Shown: one piece after another, positions 10,926 to 22,597 of the stretch
How the letters are laid out: each line of letters begins with the position of its first letter
Position numbering within the stretch: the stretch's first letter is position 1
Assembly (NCBI GenBank): GCA_011009095.1
Contig: VTPC01000791.1
Coordinates: 528,333 to 592,332, forward strand
Direction: 5' to 3'
Origin: Ignelater luminosus
Taxonomy: Eukaryota; Arthropoda; Insecta; Coleoptera; Elateridae
Length of the DNA: 64,000 nt
The notes under the pieces: generated by a model
Told to the model about the DNA's origin: nothing
Seen by the model: the letters and a program-made list of their open reading frames with translations, nothing else
Databases searched by the model: none
Translations under genes and position numbers: made by a program

Positions 10926-13730
10926 CAGTGGTGTGCTGGTAAATGTTTAACAACCGGCTCTTACAAAAAAAAAAGTCTACGCGACATACGTAATAGAAAA
11001 TAGAAACGCATAAGTTTATTATAAATTTTACTGATATAAAAAAGTATAACATTTATATTAAATGAAAATGAAATGAAATGAAAATATAGGTAATATGTTG
11101 GTACATTGCAATTTACTGTAAATTCCATATAGCTAGTCTATTTTCACAGATTCCTTTCGTAGATCTTTGTCGAACTTGTGTATCTGTAGCCAGCCTGTGA
11201 TTGCAATTTAACCATGATTTTACAAATGGAGTTGCATCCCAATCCATTAACTCTTTTCATAACAGATTTATTGTCATTAGATCTGATATGTGATCTACTG
11301 TTAAACTGTTTCTCACCTTCGTACATATTGTATTCATTAAACTGAAACCTCTTTCAGCTTCGGCACTGCTGATTGCAATAGTACTAACGATCTTTTTGGC
11401 TTTTTGTATAGTTGCAGGGATTGGATCATTCTTTGATTCTATGTTACTGTCAACAAAATCCCGAAAATCGTTTAAATCGATTGGATATTTTAAGATTTCA
11501 CTTAAACAATTTAATTTTCTTTCAGCAGCTGTCCATGGTGATGTTATTTCTTCATAAGGCCAAGTAGCTGGTTCTAATAAATCAAAATAATGAAAGATTT
11601 CCTCATTATTGTTTCTGTCCGATAAAAGACGTAAATTCATGTGTTGAATTATATTTTCCAGTAACATAGTCCTAGGCAGCACAATAAATTTATTACTTCT
11701 ATTAAACGGAATGTCTCTAAACTTCTCTGACTTAATCAAATCTTCAACTTGAGATTCGTGCTTTCCAATACCCATCTTTAAATTCTCCAATGCTCTTATG
11801 GTACGTTTGATTAATCTTTGAACTTTATGAATGTTAGTTGATCTTGATTGCAGGGCAGTCGAGAGTAATGAAAACTCCTCAAGAATGTCAATCATTAAAG
11901 CGAGGTCTTGCAAGAAATTAATATTAGCTAATCTCTTTGCCATACCAGAGTGAGAAGAATTACAAAAAATGCATATATAATGCAGGATATGCGCGCCATA
12001 CAGCAATAGTAGCTCGTAAACTACATGCCGCCCATCTCGGTCCCAGTACTCGACCAATTTTAATAATTTCAATTTCTAGTTCTTTAGCTATAGTTTCTAG
12101 CTCGGTTTGATTTTTATTTGATTGGTGATAAACGCAGTAAATTTTATCCAGAAATATTTTAAAATGATTTACGTGTTTTATCTCAGATATGGAGTCATCG
12201 ATTGATAATTGCAAGCGATGATTTAAACAGTGCCAAACGATTATTTTAGGAAAACTTTCTAACAACTTTGCAGCTACTCCGGACTTTCTTCCCAGCATGG
12301 TACTGGCGCCATCAGAACAAAATGCAATTAAGTTTGCTTTTAGATATTCATTATGAAAACCGCAGTCATTTAAAGTTGACAATAATGTATTGAAAATACA
12401 CTCTGTTGTGGTTGACATTGGTTCTTTTAAGGCAACAAATAACATAACTGGTTCAGGAGCTGACTGAACTGCGCAATTCAGATAAATCACTAGAGTGCTT
12501 TTCCGTGAAACTGTAGATGCCTCATCAATTATAATACAGACTTTGGCATTCTGCTTTATAATATTCTTAAATATATTCATTCTAATCTCTTTAGCAATAT
12601 GCTCGGCTATTCTTGTGGCGCTGTAACGTGTATGCAAACAATTGCCTACATCTACACCATTTTTTTTTGCAAGTCCAAGGCAGCCTCGACATCAGATAAA
12701 GGCCTATTACGTTTAATTAAACTGTAAACAGTATTGAAGATTTTGACGGTAGCTTCAATTTGTTTATTATTTACTTTATGTATTAAATTGGGCATTGCTT
12801 CGTTAGCTGATTCCCTTAATAAAACTTGAATTTTTCCATGTGCTTGAGAAAGATTGTGTTCCCTAATTTTCTTTCTTAAAGAAGCTTATCTACTAGTTTT
12901 ATTATTGCCATTTGGAGTTACCGAATATGTACTCCATTCCTTGGATACATGAACATGCTTTTCTGATGTCACTCCTAAATGAAGAATAGTTGAACAATCC
13001 TTACATCCTAATTTACCTGCTTTTAGTTGCAGCCATTTATATTGTTCTGTAAAGAAAGCTACTGCCTTTTCATTCCAGCAGTCTGGATATGCAAGATTAT
13101 TTATTTCATCCCTAAACGAACACAATGGTTCTTCAGCTTTTTTTTTTAATAATTGTTGGTTGTTCAATGGCTTCTAAATTCGCTTCCGTTTCGTTCGTAT
13201 TATCTGTTTTCTTATTTTTCGCCTTTAAAAAAGTTAATAAATCACCTTGTCTTTTTGACATTTTAATTCTTTGTGGTAGTTCTATCACAAACAACGACAC
13301 ACTTTAAAGTTCAATATCCGCTGTTAAGAGTATAATTGCTATTGCACGTTGCACCACAAATTACAAAAGTAATTGCACCAATGCGCACACATTCCCTTGA
13401 AAGTTGGAACAAACTGAAATCATAACTGAAATTAAAGTGCTGGCGTTGAAGGCTGAACATTGATCCCACCCCGCAGACCAAGTTATGAGTCGGGGGTGCG
13501 TAAGGCACCACAAACTAGATCAGGTACACTCGTCAGCCCAAACGCATAGACAAACAACGAAGTCCTTTTATTATGATAGTAGGTATAGAATTATTGAAAA
13601 TTTCTTTAATAGACATTTTGTGTATTTTTAATTTTTAATAATGGTTGTTTAACAACCGGCTCGCAAAATTTCTGAAAATTTAACAACCGGCTCTCACGAG
13701 CCGGACCGAGCCGGCCCCAGCACACCACTG
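10926..13730 (-). mobile_element. hAT transposon (KIAA1586-like type) inserted in the satellite
   Basis: The 2,805-bp element starts CAGTGGTGTGCTGG and ends with its inverse CCAGCACACCACTG. It is flanked by a perfect 8-bp target duplication TGTACATA (10918-10925 and 13731-13738), the hAT signature. The target is part of the satellite unit itself. Subterminal copies of AACAACCGGCTC lie near both ends. A nearly complete transposase gene fills the minus strand. Exact terminal repeats, exact TSD and few breaks point to a fairly young insertion. Confidence 0.96.
11115..13261 (-). pseudogene. hAT transposase, near full length, with a few breaks
   Basis: The reading starts MSKRQGDLLTFLKAKNKK at 13261, a start shared by KIAA1586-like hAT proteins. 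A TTF/zinc-binding part follows ([14 protein letters not shown], then [12 protein letters not shown]), then the RNase H-like core: [19 protein letters not shown] (first catalytic Asp), [18 protein letters not shown] (second Asp region), [35 protein letters not shown]. Near the end is the dimerisation block [20 protein letters not shown]. Breaks: frame slips at A runs near 13142 and 12665 and at a 6-T run (minus strand) near 11968; in-frame stops near 12886 and after DLMTINLL near 11257. Three of five breaks are at homopolymers, so some may be sequencing errors. As given it is not functional. Confidence 0.9.
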
Positions 13731-14200
13731 TGTACATACATATGTGTTACGTAAGCTGTTACGTAAGTTCTAAGAAACTCCAATTAGAACTTTCAAGTAA
13801 TTAATGGCTGCTTTGAAAGACAGAGCTGTTTTTTTTTACTTAAAAGTGTTGGCGAACGTGTACATATGTGTTACGTAAGCAGTTACGTAAGTTCTAAGTA
13901 ATTCCAATTAGAACATTCAAGTAATTAATAGTTACTTTGAATAACAGGGCTGTTTTTTTACTAAAAGTGCTGCCGAGGGTGTACATATGTGTTACGCAAG
14001 CTGTTACGTAAGTTCTAAGAAACTCCAATTAGAACATTCAAGTAATTAATGGCTGCTTTGAAAGACAGAGCTGTTTTTTTTACTTAAAAGTGTTGGCGAA
14101 CGTGTACATATGTGTTACGTAAGCTGTTACGTAAGTTCTAAGTAATTCCAATTAGAACTTTCAAGTAATTAATGGTTGCTTTGCATGACAGGGCGTACGA
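13731..14200 (+). repeat. Satellite array, right part
   Basis: Four further units of the same satellite follow the right target duplication of the hAT element. TTACGTAA pairs occur near 13749/13761, 13872/13884 and 14116/14128; near 13994 one copy of the pair is changed to TTACGCAA. The last unit decays after AATTAATGGTTGCTTTGCAT. Over both parts I count eight units and 14 exact TTACGTAA palindromes. Confidence 0.95.
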
Positions 14201-14229
14201 TGGAGCAATCAAGTCTCGTTACCGACGAG

Positions 14230-14470
14230 TACTTCACTTGCCACGATTTTGCGATTCAATCAATTCTCGTCATCAAGTCGCAGTTGTTCGAGGTATTCGT
14301 TTCTGAATCTACGACGAAGATCATCACATAACTTCTGTCTATATCTTACTCTGCGGGAAAGATTAACACGATCAACGGCGTCGAACTCTGGTAATCCCGA
14401 ATATTCGCGATCGCGTAAAAACATTAACGGAGTTAAAGTAGTCAGAGCCCTGGTGTTACTTGGCTGATAA
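14230..14470 (-). pseudogene. BEL/Pao pol C-terminal fragment
   Basis: The minus strand reads TRALTTLTPLMFLRDREYSG followed by LPEFDAVDRVNLSRRVRYRQ and a KLCDDLRRRFRNEYLEQLRL segment. In BEL/Pao polyproteins the integrase is followed by a TP..FL motif, then an arginine-rich helix ending in FW.RW..EYL..L, which this matches. The typical tryptophans are changed. No LTR adjoins it; the satellite begins beyond 14200. The assignment rests on pattern memory. Confidence 0.55.
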
Positions 14471-14559
14471 GTTATAGGCGGAGAGCTTATAATATCTTCC
14501 TATTCACAAACCAACGTCATCAACTCTTCATAATTGACTGAGACTCGTAGGAGAGTTAC

Positions 14560-15040
14560 AATATCATGTGATGCATTGCACCATGTTGCACGGAACAGTA
14601 TCTCACTAGTCCACGGCACACAATACACACCTAGACACCCACACCACTACTATAACACATACACGCTCTCACACTCCTCACCACACAATTCCAACACCGT
14701 TCTGAAAAGAACCGTCGCGTCGAACTCCTCGTCGTCTCTGTGTGACGGCTCGCTGGCCGTCCTTGGGTACACCATCCAACCTGGGTCATCGACATCAACA
14801 CCGGCGGGGATTGTGGAGAGCCCGCTTCCGGCCTGCACCACCATCGCCACCAGACCATCATCGCCGTGGACAGCGGGCGTGCGGACTGTTTGGTGCCCGA
14901 CATGATGGCGTGCACGACAGGAGTTACCCACAATTTTTCCAATTCACCAGCCATAGAGAGATTAAGTTCTCTAAATGGCAGCCACCTACGGTGGCATTTA
15001 TTCATTGATCCTCCTCCTCCGCAATCGACACAAAGTGCCG
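14560..15040 (+). repeat. GC-rich dispersed repeat, copy 1 (inverted relative to 51700-52140)
   Basis: About 450 bp here are found again, inverted, at 51700-52140. Shared marks include CCGTTCTGAAAAGAACCGTC, GTGACGGCTCGCTGGCCGTC, GTGCGGACTGTTTGGTGCCC (with one change) and GGCAGCCACCTACGGTGGCA. Open frames on both strands shift between the copies, which argues against coding. It could be part of an LTR or of a non-autonomous element; the boundaries are not resolved. Confidence 0.8.
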
Positions 15041-15059
15041 CGAACGTTCGTTCCATGTT

Positions 15060-15382
15060 GCAGGAAAGTATAATCTTTTTTTTTTATTATGTCAACGCTG
15101 GGATTAAAAAGGTGCTGCCTTGGAAGCAGACGAATTGTTACGTATTAAAAACGAAGTGGGCGCGCAGCAAGCGTATTGCTTACGTCACGAGCAGTGAGGG
15201 TGATTTTCGCTTCTATCTCGCTTCCACTACATGTGATTCCAATGTACTCTCTCAAACCAATGCAATCCCCTATGTACCTAGTGAGCTTGGACTCTATTGT
15301 ACAATATTGATTGAAAAGTCTTAGCTTATAATCTTGCCCTTTGATACTGTGTTCACTGTATTCTTTTCTTTTTTTCTTGTAG
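15060..15382. other. 3' end of the large alpha-2/delta intron
   Basis: No repeat or gene is recognised. The stretch ends in a strong pyrimidine tract TTCTTTTTTTCTTGTAG that forms the acceptor for exon 15383. Confidence 0.5.
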
Positions 15383-16000
15383 TTTTATACCAACATATTT
15401 GGAATTATCAGTTGGATATTCACTTCAATTATGTGTTTTATCCGATCAGCTTTGGGCGCAGGTGTTATCAAAGACAATCCCTGCCTTCGAGCTATCACAC
15501 ATGAATATGTAAAGCGTGCAGTAGAGAAAAGCTTACCCACTCCCTGCGATCGAGAATTCTGGTTGTACACTTTAAAACAGAGGAGCTTTGTAGGACGGAA
15601 CACGGAAAAGAGAAATGCAGCAGCCGATTGTTTATGGTAAGTTATTATAGTAAATGATTTTTCTCGTTACAGATGGATCGTTTTTAGGAATTATATTATT
15701 CAACCAGTTCCACTCAGTAATTTAGTTTTACTCGTAGTTAATGAAAAGTGTTTAGATTCAATGGCAGGCTATAATTTCGTTTCTGAACCAGTGGAACTTT
15801 TGTACAATAATCTATCGATGCCTTGTTATATAGCTACAAAGAATAATTATACCAGAAGAAGATATATAGCCTGCATTAACAAACATGAAAATGTAAGTTT
15901 CAGAAATTTTTAAATTGACTGTTCGTAACAGTTTCATACATTCCAGGAAAGCAGATTAAATCCAATGAGCAAAAAATATTGTGGTATAACTTGGTCTTAG
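15383..16000 (+). CDS. CACNA2D: Calcium channel alpha-2/delta subunit, C-terminal exons (three exons)
   Basis: The gene resumes after a 6.8-kb intron. Exons are 15383-15636, 15673-15892 and 15947-16000 (stop TAG 15998-16000). They encode the conserved delta region: NIFGIISWIFTSIMCFIRS, a hydrophobic stretch like that of family members; CDREFWLYTLKQRSF; NYIIQPVPLSNLVLLVVN; and a cysteine-bearing tail RRYIACINKHEN followed by ESRLNPMSKKYCGITWS. Phase agrees at each junction, but joining 15636 to 15673 with canonical GT-AG sites yields the codon TGA just before WIVFRNYIIQ. Either the splice sites differ, there is a sequence error, or this copy is broken. The part of the protein in the window is about 433 residues; family members are about 1,000-1,200. 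Confidence 0.88.
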
Positions 16001-16139
16001 ATGTTATTGCTAGTTTTGAAAATGCAACGGAGAAAGCTTTGAAGAAAACAAACTATCCACCAGTGTCCAACTTTAATTATGGTGCTGAATGTGGCCTCCT
16101 TTACCAAAACATCTTAGAATATATATAGAAATGTAATAC

Positions 16140-16145
16140 AATAAA
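16140..16145 (+). promoter_or_regulatory. Polyadenylation signal of the alpha-2/delta gene
   Basis: AATAAA lies 140 bp after the TAG stop, a plausible 3' UTR length. It is the first such hexamer downstream on the + strand. Confidence 0.55.
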
Positions 16146-16329
16146 TTAGCTATTTGATGTTTATTATTATCAAAGAATAATATATGCCTACGTACTACAT
16201 TCAAATCTTCAAATACGTAACTGCATTTGGAGAAATCTGGGCACATTTAATAAAATGCTATTGCAAATACCCAAATAGATCTTCCTTTAGTTAGGTATTA
16301 CACTTGCCTTGTGTTCCATTTTATTTTAT

Positions 16330-17030
16330 AATTCTGAAGAGCATGTTTTCTAATGAGCCAAAACAAGAGAGTAGCTTCCTCACTGTTCAGTGGATTCACC
16401 TGCAGAATGTGTTCAAATCAAGATGTATAGAGGTAAGGTGTTTTCAACGGAGCAGTTAACAAACGCAATTGTCGCTATTGGGTACACTAAAACTCACACT
16501 GGACGATGAAGACCCATACTCAATTATCCTGAAAAATTGAAGGTTTGAGAGGGCATTATCGGCAATAGAATTTTAGATTCCTATTTTATTAAAGGAACCT
16601 TAACAGGTGAAAAGTATTTAGAACTTCTGAGAGACCATCTCGTTCCTGCTCTAGTTGAGTTGTATCCAAATAATGAAGAAGTCGATGTTCCTAATACTAA
16701 TTTGTGCTACCAGCTATCCCCTCATTATCGTGTTTCTGTTATGGACTATTTAAATGAAGCATTTCCAGGTTGCTCAGTTGGGAGACTAGGGATAATTGCA
16801 AAGCCGGCTCGGTCTCCGGATCTCACTCCTTCAGACTTTTTTTGTGGGGTTACCTTAAACGTAAAATCTATTTTAATAAACCAAATTCTATCAAAATGTT
16901 AAATGAAAGGATCCAAAACGAAATCCGAGCGATTACCCCAGATATGCTTTGCAACGTGTCAAATAAGTTTATCCAAAGACTTGCCTCCTGCCAAGAAGTA
17001 TATGGATCCCAGTTCGAACACTTAATTTAA
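16330..17030 (+). pseudogene. Decayed mariner-like transposase, C-terminal two thirds
   Basis: Fragments on the + strand are FSTEQLTNAIVAIGYTK, LDSYFIKGTLTGEKYLELLR and DHLVPALVELYPN. They are followed by YLNEAFPGCSVGRLG, KPARSPDLTPSDFF (third catalytic Asp) and, after a frame change near 16850, LWGYLKRKIYFNKPNSIKML and a terminal FIQRLASCQEVYGSQFEHLI. The order fits the insect mariner group with YL...FPGRWIGRRG and SPDLTPLDFFLWGYLK. The first Asp region is unreadable and the second Asp motif (QDGAPPHY) is degraded to QLSPHY. Confidence 0.85.
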
Positions 17031-17049
17031 TAGTTAGATTTTTAGAATT

Positions 17050-19240
17050 TTTTAATTTGATAGGTAATGTTTTGTAGTTTGACATTTTTATGTAATTGTT
17101 GTTTTGTTTTTGTGTTTATTATTTGAAACTGTTTACTTGGCTTCGTTTGTTATTTATTGTGTGTTTTTTCTATGTAGAATAAAATCAGTTTGCCACTTAC
17201 ATAATTGTAGGCTTGCCATAGGCAGAATTCTTAAGAAAATCAGAATCTGTAAGAAAAAATGGAGGTTGCCATTAAAAACAAAATTGATGACGTCACTGGG
17301 GGTGGTACGGGTAAGGGTAAAGAAAAAATGAAAATTATTCGAACAGATGCCCCCTTGGGAAATAAGGTTGACGTATCTGAGTATTTTGGCCTCTAGATGC
17401 AGAGAATTTTTTATTTAAAGCGTTCCATAGCCAGCTTTTGCACTGTATAGTTGTGGTGCTTAGACTTTGTGTAGGTATGTGTACCTGAGAGAATTCTTCT
17501 TGATGTTCCAATTGGGAACATGATGAGAGCAGTGAACCATCCAATTTATTTTGGATAAAAGTTACCATAATTTTAAATTTATAGTTGAGGTCTTTCCCAG
17601 TTTGGTGTTTTTTTTTCTTATTTTCTTAATGGAACAAAATTTTTTTTGAGAGAAAAAGAGGTACCGTAACAAATCATTTTTCTGCTCATTCCTTGACTGT
17701 AATTTTGATTATAAACTGCTATTTTTTCTTCTGTGCTAAGTTTTTAGTGCATTTGAAATAGAAGAATAGGTGGGATTGACCAACTTTACATCATAGTAGC
17801 ATAGCTCGTTATCAAATAATTTAATTTTCAACAAAAACTAATACAAAGCAATACTGTATTAATTATAATAAAATTAATCTCTTACATAATCTTACAAATT
17901 GTTACAATAATAAATGTTATCGATTTGTAAGGATACAACAAATGCATTAAAAAATACTCATCTTGATAATTATTGTTATGTAAATTCATAATTTTCTTCT
18001 ACTATTATTCTATTATTATTAGATATACAAAAAATGAATACAATAAATAAATTGCTGAGCAATTCTGTCTTTGATTCATGTCTAAACTCATAAATTTGTA
18101 AAATATCAAAATACTTATTAGTATATCATATTATTTTTAAAACATTTTAATACGAAACAAAGAACTGAATCATTTTGCGCGATTTTACTTGCTAAACTTA
18201 TATTTTTATTAAATAAATTTGGTCAGTTCTTGGATAATTTAATCTACAGGGTTAAGTAAATACATGTGCCTTATAATATTATTATGTACTGGTAACAATA
18301 ATGTTATAAATACTTCATTCAATACAGTCGGATCACTTATGTTTTATCATTATTGATTTACAGTTAAATTTGTTTAAACCAATAAAAAAACGGTATATAT
18401 ATATTCCTTTTAGTAAATATAATTAAAAAAAGTTAAATTGAGTCTTAATAATTTTATATATACTCATCATTATTAGAAACATCAATATTAATTTGTGAAA
18501 ATAGAAAATACTTTCTCAAATTGGCACAATTTTAGTTACTTTTGTTTCTTGTTTTATTAACGTTTTACTGCTTCTTAAGGCATTCTGGGGAAGACTAAAA
18601 ATACTTTCTGTATTTTTTTTTAATAATTAATATTTGGTTAGTACGTTACTGGAGTACCAATTATTATTATTAATATTATTATTACATTGATTACTTAAAT
18701 TTCTTAGGGATAACTATAGGTACAACATTATAAATATATTCCCGATCAATAAATGCATTGCTATAAAACGAAATGACTATTAAATGCTTGGTTTCGCTCA
18801 GACAACATTAAAACAAATTATCATTATTATAAAATTTTCAAAAGGCAACTAATAGGTTAGGTTCTCTCCAACAAAATTAAAAACACATTTAATTCTGCAC
18901 ATCATGCTCATTTATCCGATTCGAAATTCAATGCTAATAAGAAATAAAGTCGAATTCAGACGTGTGCCGGCTTTTCATTTTCAAATACATAAGAAAAGAG
19001 CCAGAGAGCATTAGAACTGTCATTCTCGGACTGTACACTGATACCAGTAGTCACCAATGAAATTACAATATAATTGACTCAAACTATCTTAGTAAGATTT
19101 TCCATTTTTTCTCTTAACCGTTTGACTAGTGGATAAAGATCTACTCTGCAATCCATTTCAAATTATAAAATATCTGAGTGGTCTATGACCTGAACATCCG
19201 ATAAGTTAAAAATGTGGTAGAGGTTATGTAGGGTGAAAAT
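17050..19240. other. AT-rich intergenic sequence
   Basis: I see no conserved coding segment. The open frames in it are short and have no recognisable motifs. A + strand stretch near 17104-17330 is hydrophobic and low in complexity and is not supported as a gene. Confidence 0.5.
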
Positions 19241-19251
19241 GATTATCAGGC

Positions 19252-19765
19252 AGTGTTGCCAGGCATAAAAAATCTCTCTCCCCACCATCTAACATGCTTG
19301 CTCATGGACACAAACAATCTTTTATGCTAGAACAACATGGGTGATTATCAGCTACAACCAACGTTGCCAGAGCTGAGTATAAATCTCCAAATCTAAAGAT
19401 TTATAACATTTCTCAAGATGTGTTTCACTGTTGTGGCAACAACGTAGTCACCCTCATAGTAGTTTTTAAAATTCCATGTTTTTCTCCAGGACGTGTCCAG
19501 GAAAGCATGCGACAAATGAAATTTTTTTTTATCCATTTCCCAGAGAAGTTGTTTATTTATAGAATTTTGTATTAGCTACAAAACTTCCAATCATAGAAAT
19601 AGAATTTTAATTATTACCAACAATAATAAAAGAAATTCAAAGAAATATTACTTTTGCATAAAAAATAAAACGTCTAAGTTGCAAGTTTTTAGTTTTTCCC
19701 CCCTAGTTTCCCCACCAAGTTTAGAAATCCCCAATCTGAGGAAAAATTCCCACACCTGGCAACAC
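19252..19765. mobile_element. Possible short TIR element with GTGTTGCCAGG ends
   Basis: GTGTTGCCAGG near 19252 is mirrored as CCTGGCAACAC ending near 19765. A related end, GTGTTGCCAG followed by ACGTGGGGATTTCT, lies near 59118, and the right end here inverted reads GTGTTGCCAGGTGTGGGAA, which is similar. The interior is non-coding. The inverted match is short (11 bp) and no target duplication is clear. Confidence 0.35.
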
Positions 19766-19774
19766 GGTTTTTAA

Positions 19775-20299
19775 AGGCTGATTGACATTATCCTATTTTC
19801 AACCTTTTTCTTGCTATAAATTAGAACCTAGACGTCTAGGATGGTTTCTTATAATGTGAAATGCCATCCTTTTTTCATCCTAGAAGCTGCTAGAAAGTAG
19901 ATTGACAAACTAGATCCGGGCCTATTTTGATGCTAAATTCTATCCTAGACTTGCGCACTAAACGACGTTTCAGCATTACCAACTGTTGACGATAATGAAT
20001 TAATTTTTATCTTTTTTATTAACATTGTAACAAATAAACAAATGAATAGCAGTTGGTTGTAAACACAAACTTTTTATAAAAACTGAGATATAAATTGAGG
20101 TTAAGGTAAACAAAATGCAAAACGTGCAACTCTGTAGGTTGGTGTGGTAGCACTGTTCAATGAACTTGGGAAAATTAACTTCGGTAAACTTCATGTTAAA
20201 TACCAAAACTTGGTTCGAAACTAGGTTGTATTCTAGGGTGAAAATAGATTCAAGTTTGATCCTAAAATAGGTTGAAAAAAGGATAATGTCAATCAGCCT
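19775..20299. mobile_element. MITE with Harbinger-type TAA target duplication
   Basis: The ends AGGCTGATTGACATTATCCT and, inverted, AGGCTGATTGACATTATCCT are identical over 20 bp and stay similar for about 35 bp (TTTTCAACC). They are flanked by TAA at 19772-19774 and 20300-20302. A 3-bp TWA duplication is typical of PIF/Harbinger. The 525-bp interior is non-coding. Confidence 0.8.
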
Positions 20300-22300
20300 T
20301 AAGTTTTTTTAAGTTTATTAAATTGTCAAATGAAATTGAGAAATGACAACTGGATGACAAACATTATTGTCAGCTGTGTTCCACGTTGTCAAATAGGGAA
20401 AGTGAAAAGCAGCAGGTGATTTTTCAGTAAAATGACTGAATTTTGGGGTGTATCAAATTGTAGAAGTAGTGATATAATATACTTTTACACTGTTATTATT
20501 ATTCTTTTTTCTACTGCCCAAAATACTAATGGTTATGGAATGTTGACTGTTTACTTTACGTTTTTTTCCCCATACCTGTCAATGTCAGAATTTTCTAGTT
20601 TATGTAGAGTAGAAATGAAATTTTCTCTTTTCAGTGTTTTGTCAACTTTTGAATATTTTGAAAAAAAAATAAATGCAGTGCAGTCCCACAAGAGGTGGGA
20701 TAAGCCAATATCCCCGCCATTTTCAAAGCCACTTACAGCAAACCATATATATTCTTAAATAGAAAGACAGGCTCTATAAGATGACGATAATTAACCTCAA
20801 AAATCTTGATTTGCAAAATAATGATGCTCACTTGTTTTTTTTTTAAATTACAACATATCTTTCTTTATTTGAATCCAGATAGCCATTTTGATTCTCTTTC
20901 CATTTGCCACAGAAAAAACATCTTACTCGATAGCAAATTGTTGAAAAAAATAATTTCAAAAGTACAATCAAGTGCTCTGTAAAATAAATAAAATCTAATC
21001 AAGTACAAATATTTAATTTTGATTGTAGCCATTATCTTTGGTTCCTACTCAATATTAAAGATTTTATTTATTTTGCACACAGAGTTGCCACATCTTCTAT
21101 TTTTAATATGAATCTCATATTTTACAATACGTACAATATAAAAATATAAAATGGAATACTTTTGCCTAAGCATTGCTTGTATGCAAAAGCATCTTATTCT
21201 TAATGACAAAAAAATAACAGATAACCTAAACAGGGGTTATATTAATAGTTATGGGATAACTTTGGTAACTAGAGCTCCAACTTTTAAAATTCAAAATTGC
21301 CACCAAACTATTTATCAGATTTGAACTACTAACCTCACATATTACACAGCATTCATTAACACTTTATATGCCGGCAGCCACAAATTGGATGTAAGATTGT
21401 CTTTAAAATAGGTAAGTAATTTGTAAGATTGCATATTTGCTAAAATATAAGATTGACATGATTCACCTGTCAATACAATTTCAAGTTATTTAATTGTATT
21501 CCTTGGTTCACAGTGAGATTCTTCAGTATTCTAACCTTATTTTAGCATTTGAATGCGTTTATTGTGTTAAAGTTGAAGGAAGAATAGTGTCAAGCCTTAC
21601 TGCCCCACTGTTATGTGTTATATTGCCAATGTTATAACACTTTGATATGATATTGGTTTTGCTTTAATAATATTATTTGGTATCAAAGAATACCTTTTTA
21701 TGTTGTTTTTATGTTTAAGTTTTTCCTTTTAAGCAAATAAAATGATATTTTCCTGTATTTTGTTTAAATTCACCTGTCTACTCCTGCAAAACATTAATCT
21801 ATTGCTACGAATCTGTCATAGTGTCACTTTATCAAAGTTGCCCCAAAACACCATAAAACTTTGATCAGTCAATTTCCATTTTTTCATGAAGAAACAAGGC
21901 TTTACACAAAACAGCTCACCACAGTGTGTATTAATTATTTACATCAAAGTTAATTTTTTTTAAATAAAAAAATATTTTTATTAGCGTTTGTTATCTTGAA
22001 AATTTAGTTTGAAAGTGATCAATGTAACCTCAGTTTATGATATGTAAATAACTTAAAATTTAATACACTGTACTTATTAATTTAGAAATTTCAAAAATGG
22101 TGATGTTTAGATCAATTTAAATACACTCCTAAGATTACTGTAATATTTTATAAAGGATGCGACTGAAGGATTGACAAAAATGAATTTATCACAACTACTT
22201 GCTCTTCCAGCCTATTCTTCCTCTATAACCTCTTGTTTATTCAATGCTATTTGAAAAATAAAATAAACCCATGAAATAGAAAACTATTTTATATTCTTTT
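20300..22300. other. Intergenic sequence
   Basis: No gene is supported. An open frame at 20432-20758 has no motif and is followed by no splice or polyadenylation context that I can use. Confidence 0.5.
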
Positions 22301-22301
22301 G

Positions 22302-22405
22302 GCATTGACAACTAAATTCTTAACCTCACTATCTTTAACATTGACAACTAACTTCCTAACCTCACTATCGTTGACATTGACAACTAACTTTCTAACCTCA
22401 GTTTG
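22302..22405 (+). repeat. Short tandem repeat, about 36-bp unit, three copies
   Basis: CATTGACAACTAA, then TTCTTAACCTCACTATC or close variants, recur three times in a row; the third copy trails off into TGATTTTGACAGCTAAAT. Confidence 0.85.
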
Positions 22406-22597
22406 ATTTTGACAGCTAAATAAATTGACAAATATAATAAATAAAACCAGAAATAAGCTATTTTACCAAATTCCAGCAGGTGATATAAATCATTTTGTAG
22501 CAAATTTTGTATGAATTAGTTTTAAAATGCTTAAGATTCCTAATTTCCAACAGAAATCTTGGCAATTTTAATACTTAAATAGTATATTATTCAATGA

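Noticed and set aside
14631..15324. Overlapping open frames on both strands, up to 152 codons
   Set aside because: The other copy of the same repeat shifts every frame, so protein coding is unlikely.
20432..20758. 108-codon open frame
   Set aside because: No motif, low-complexity hydrophobic composition, and no splice or poly(A) context.
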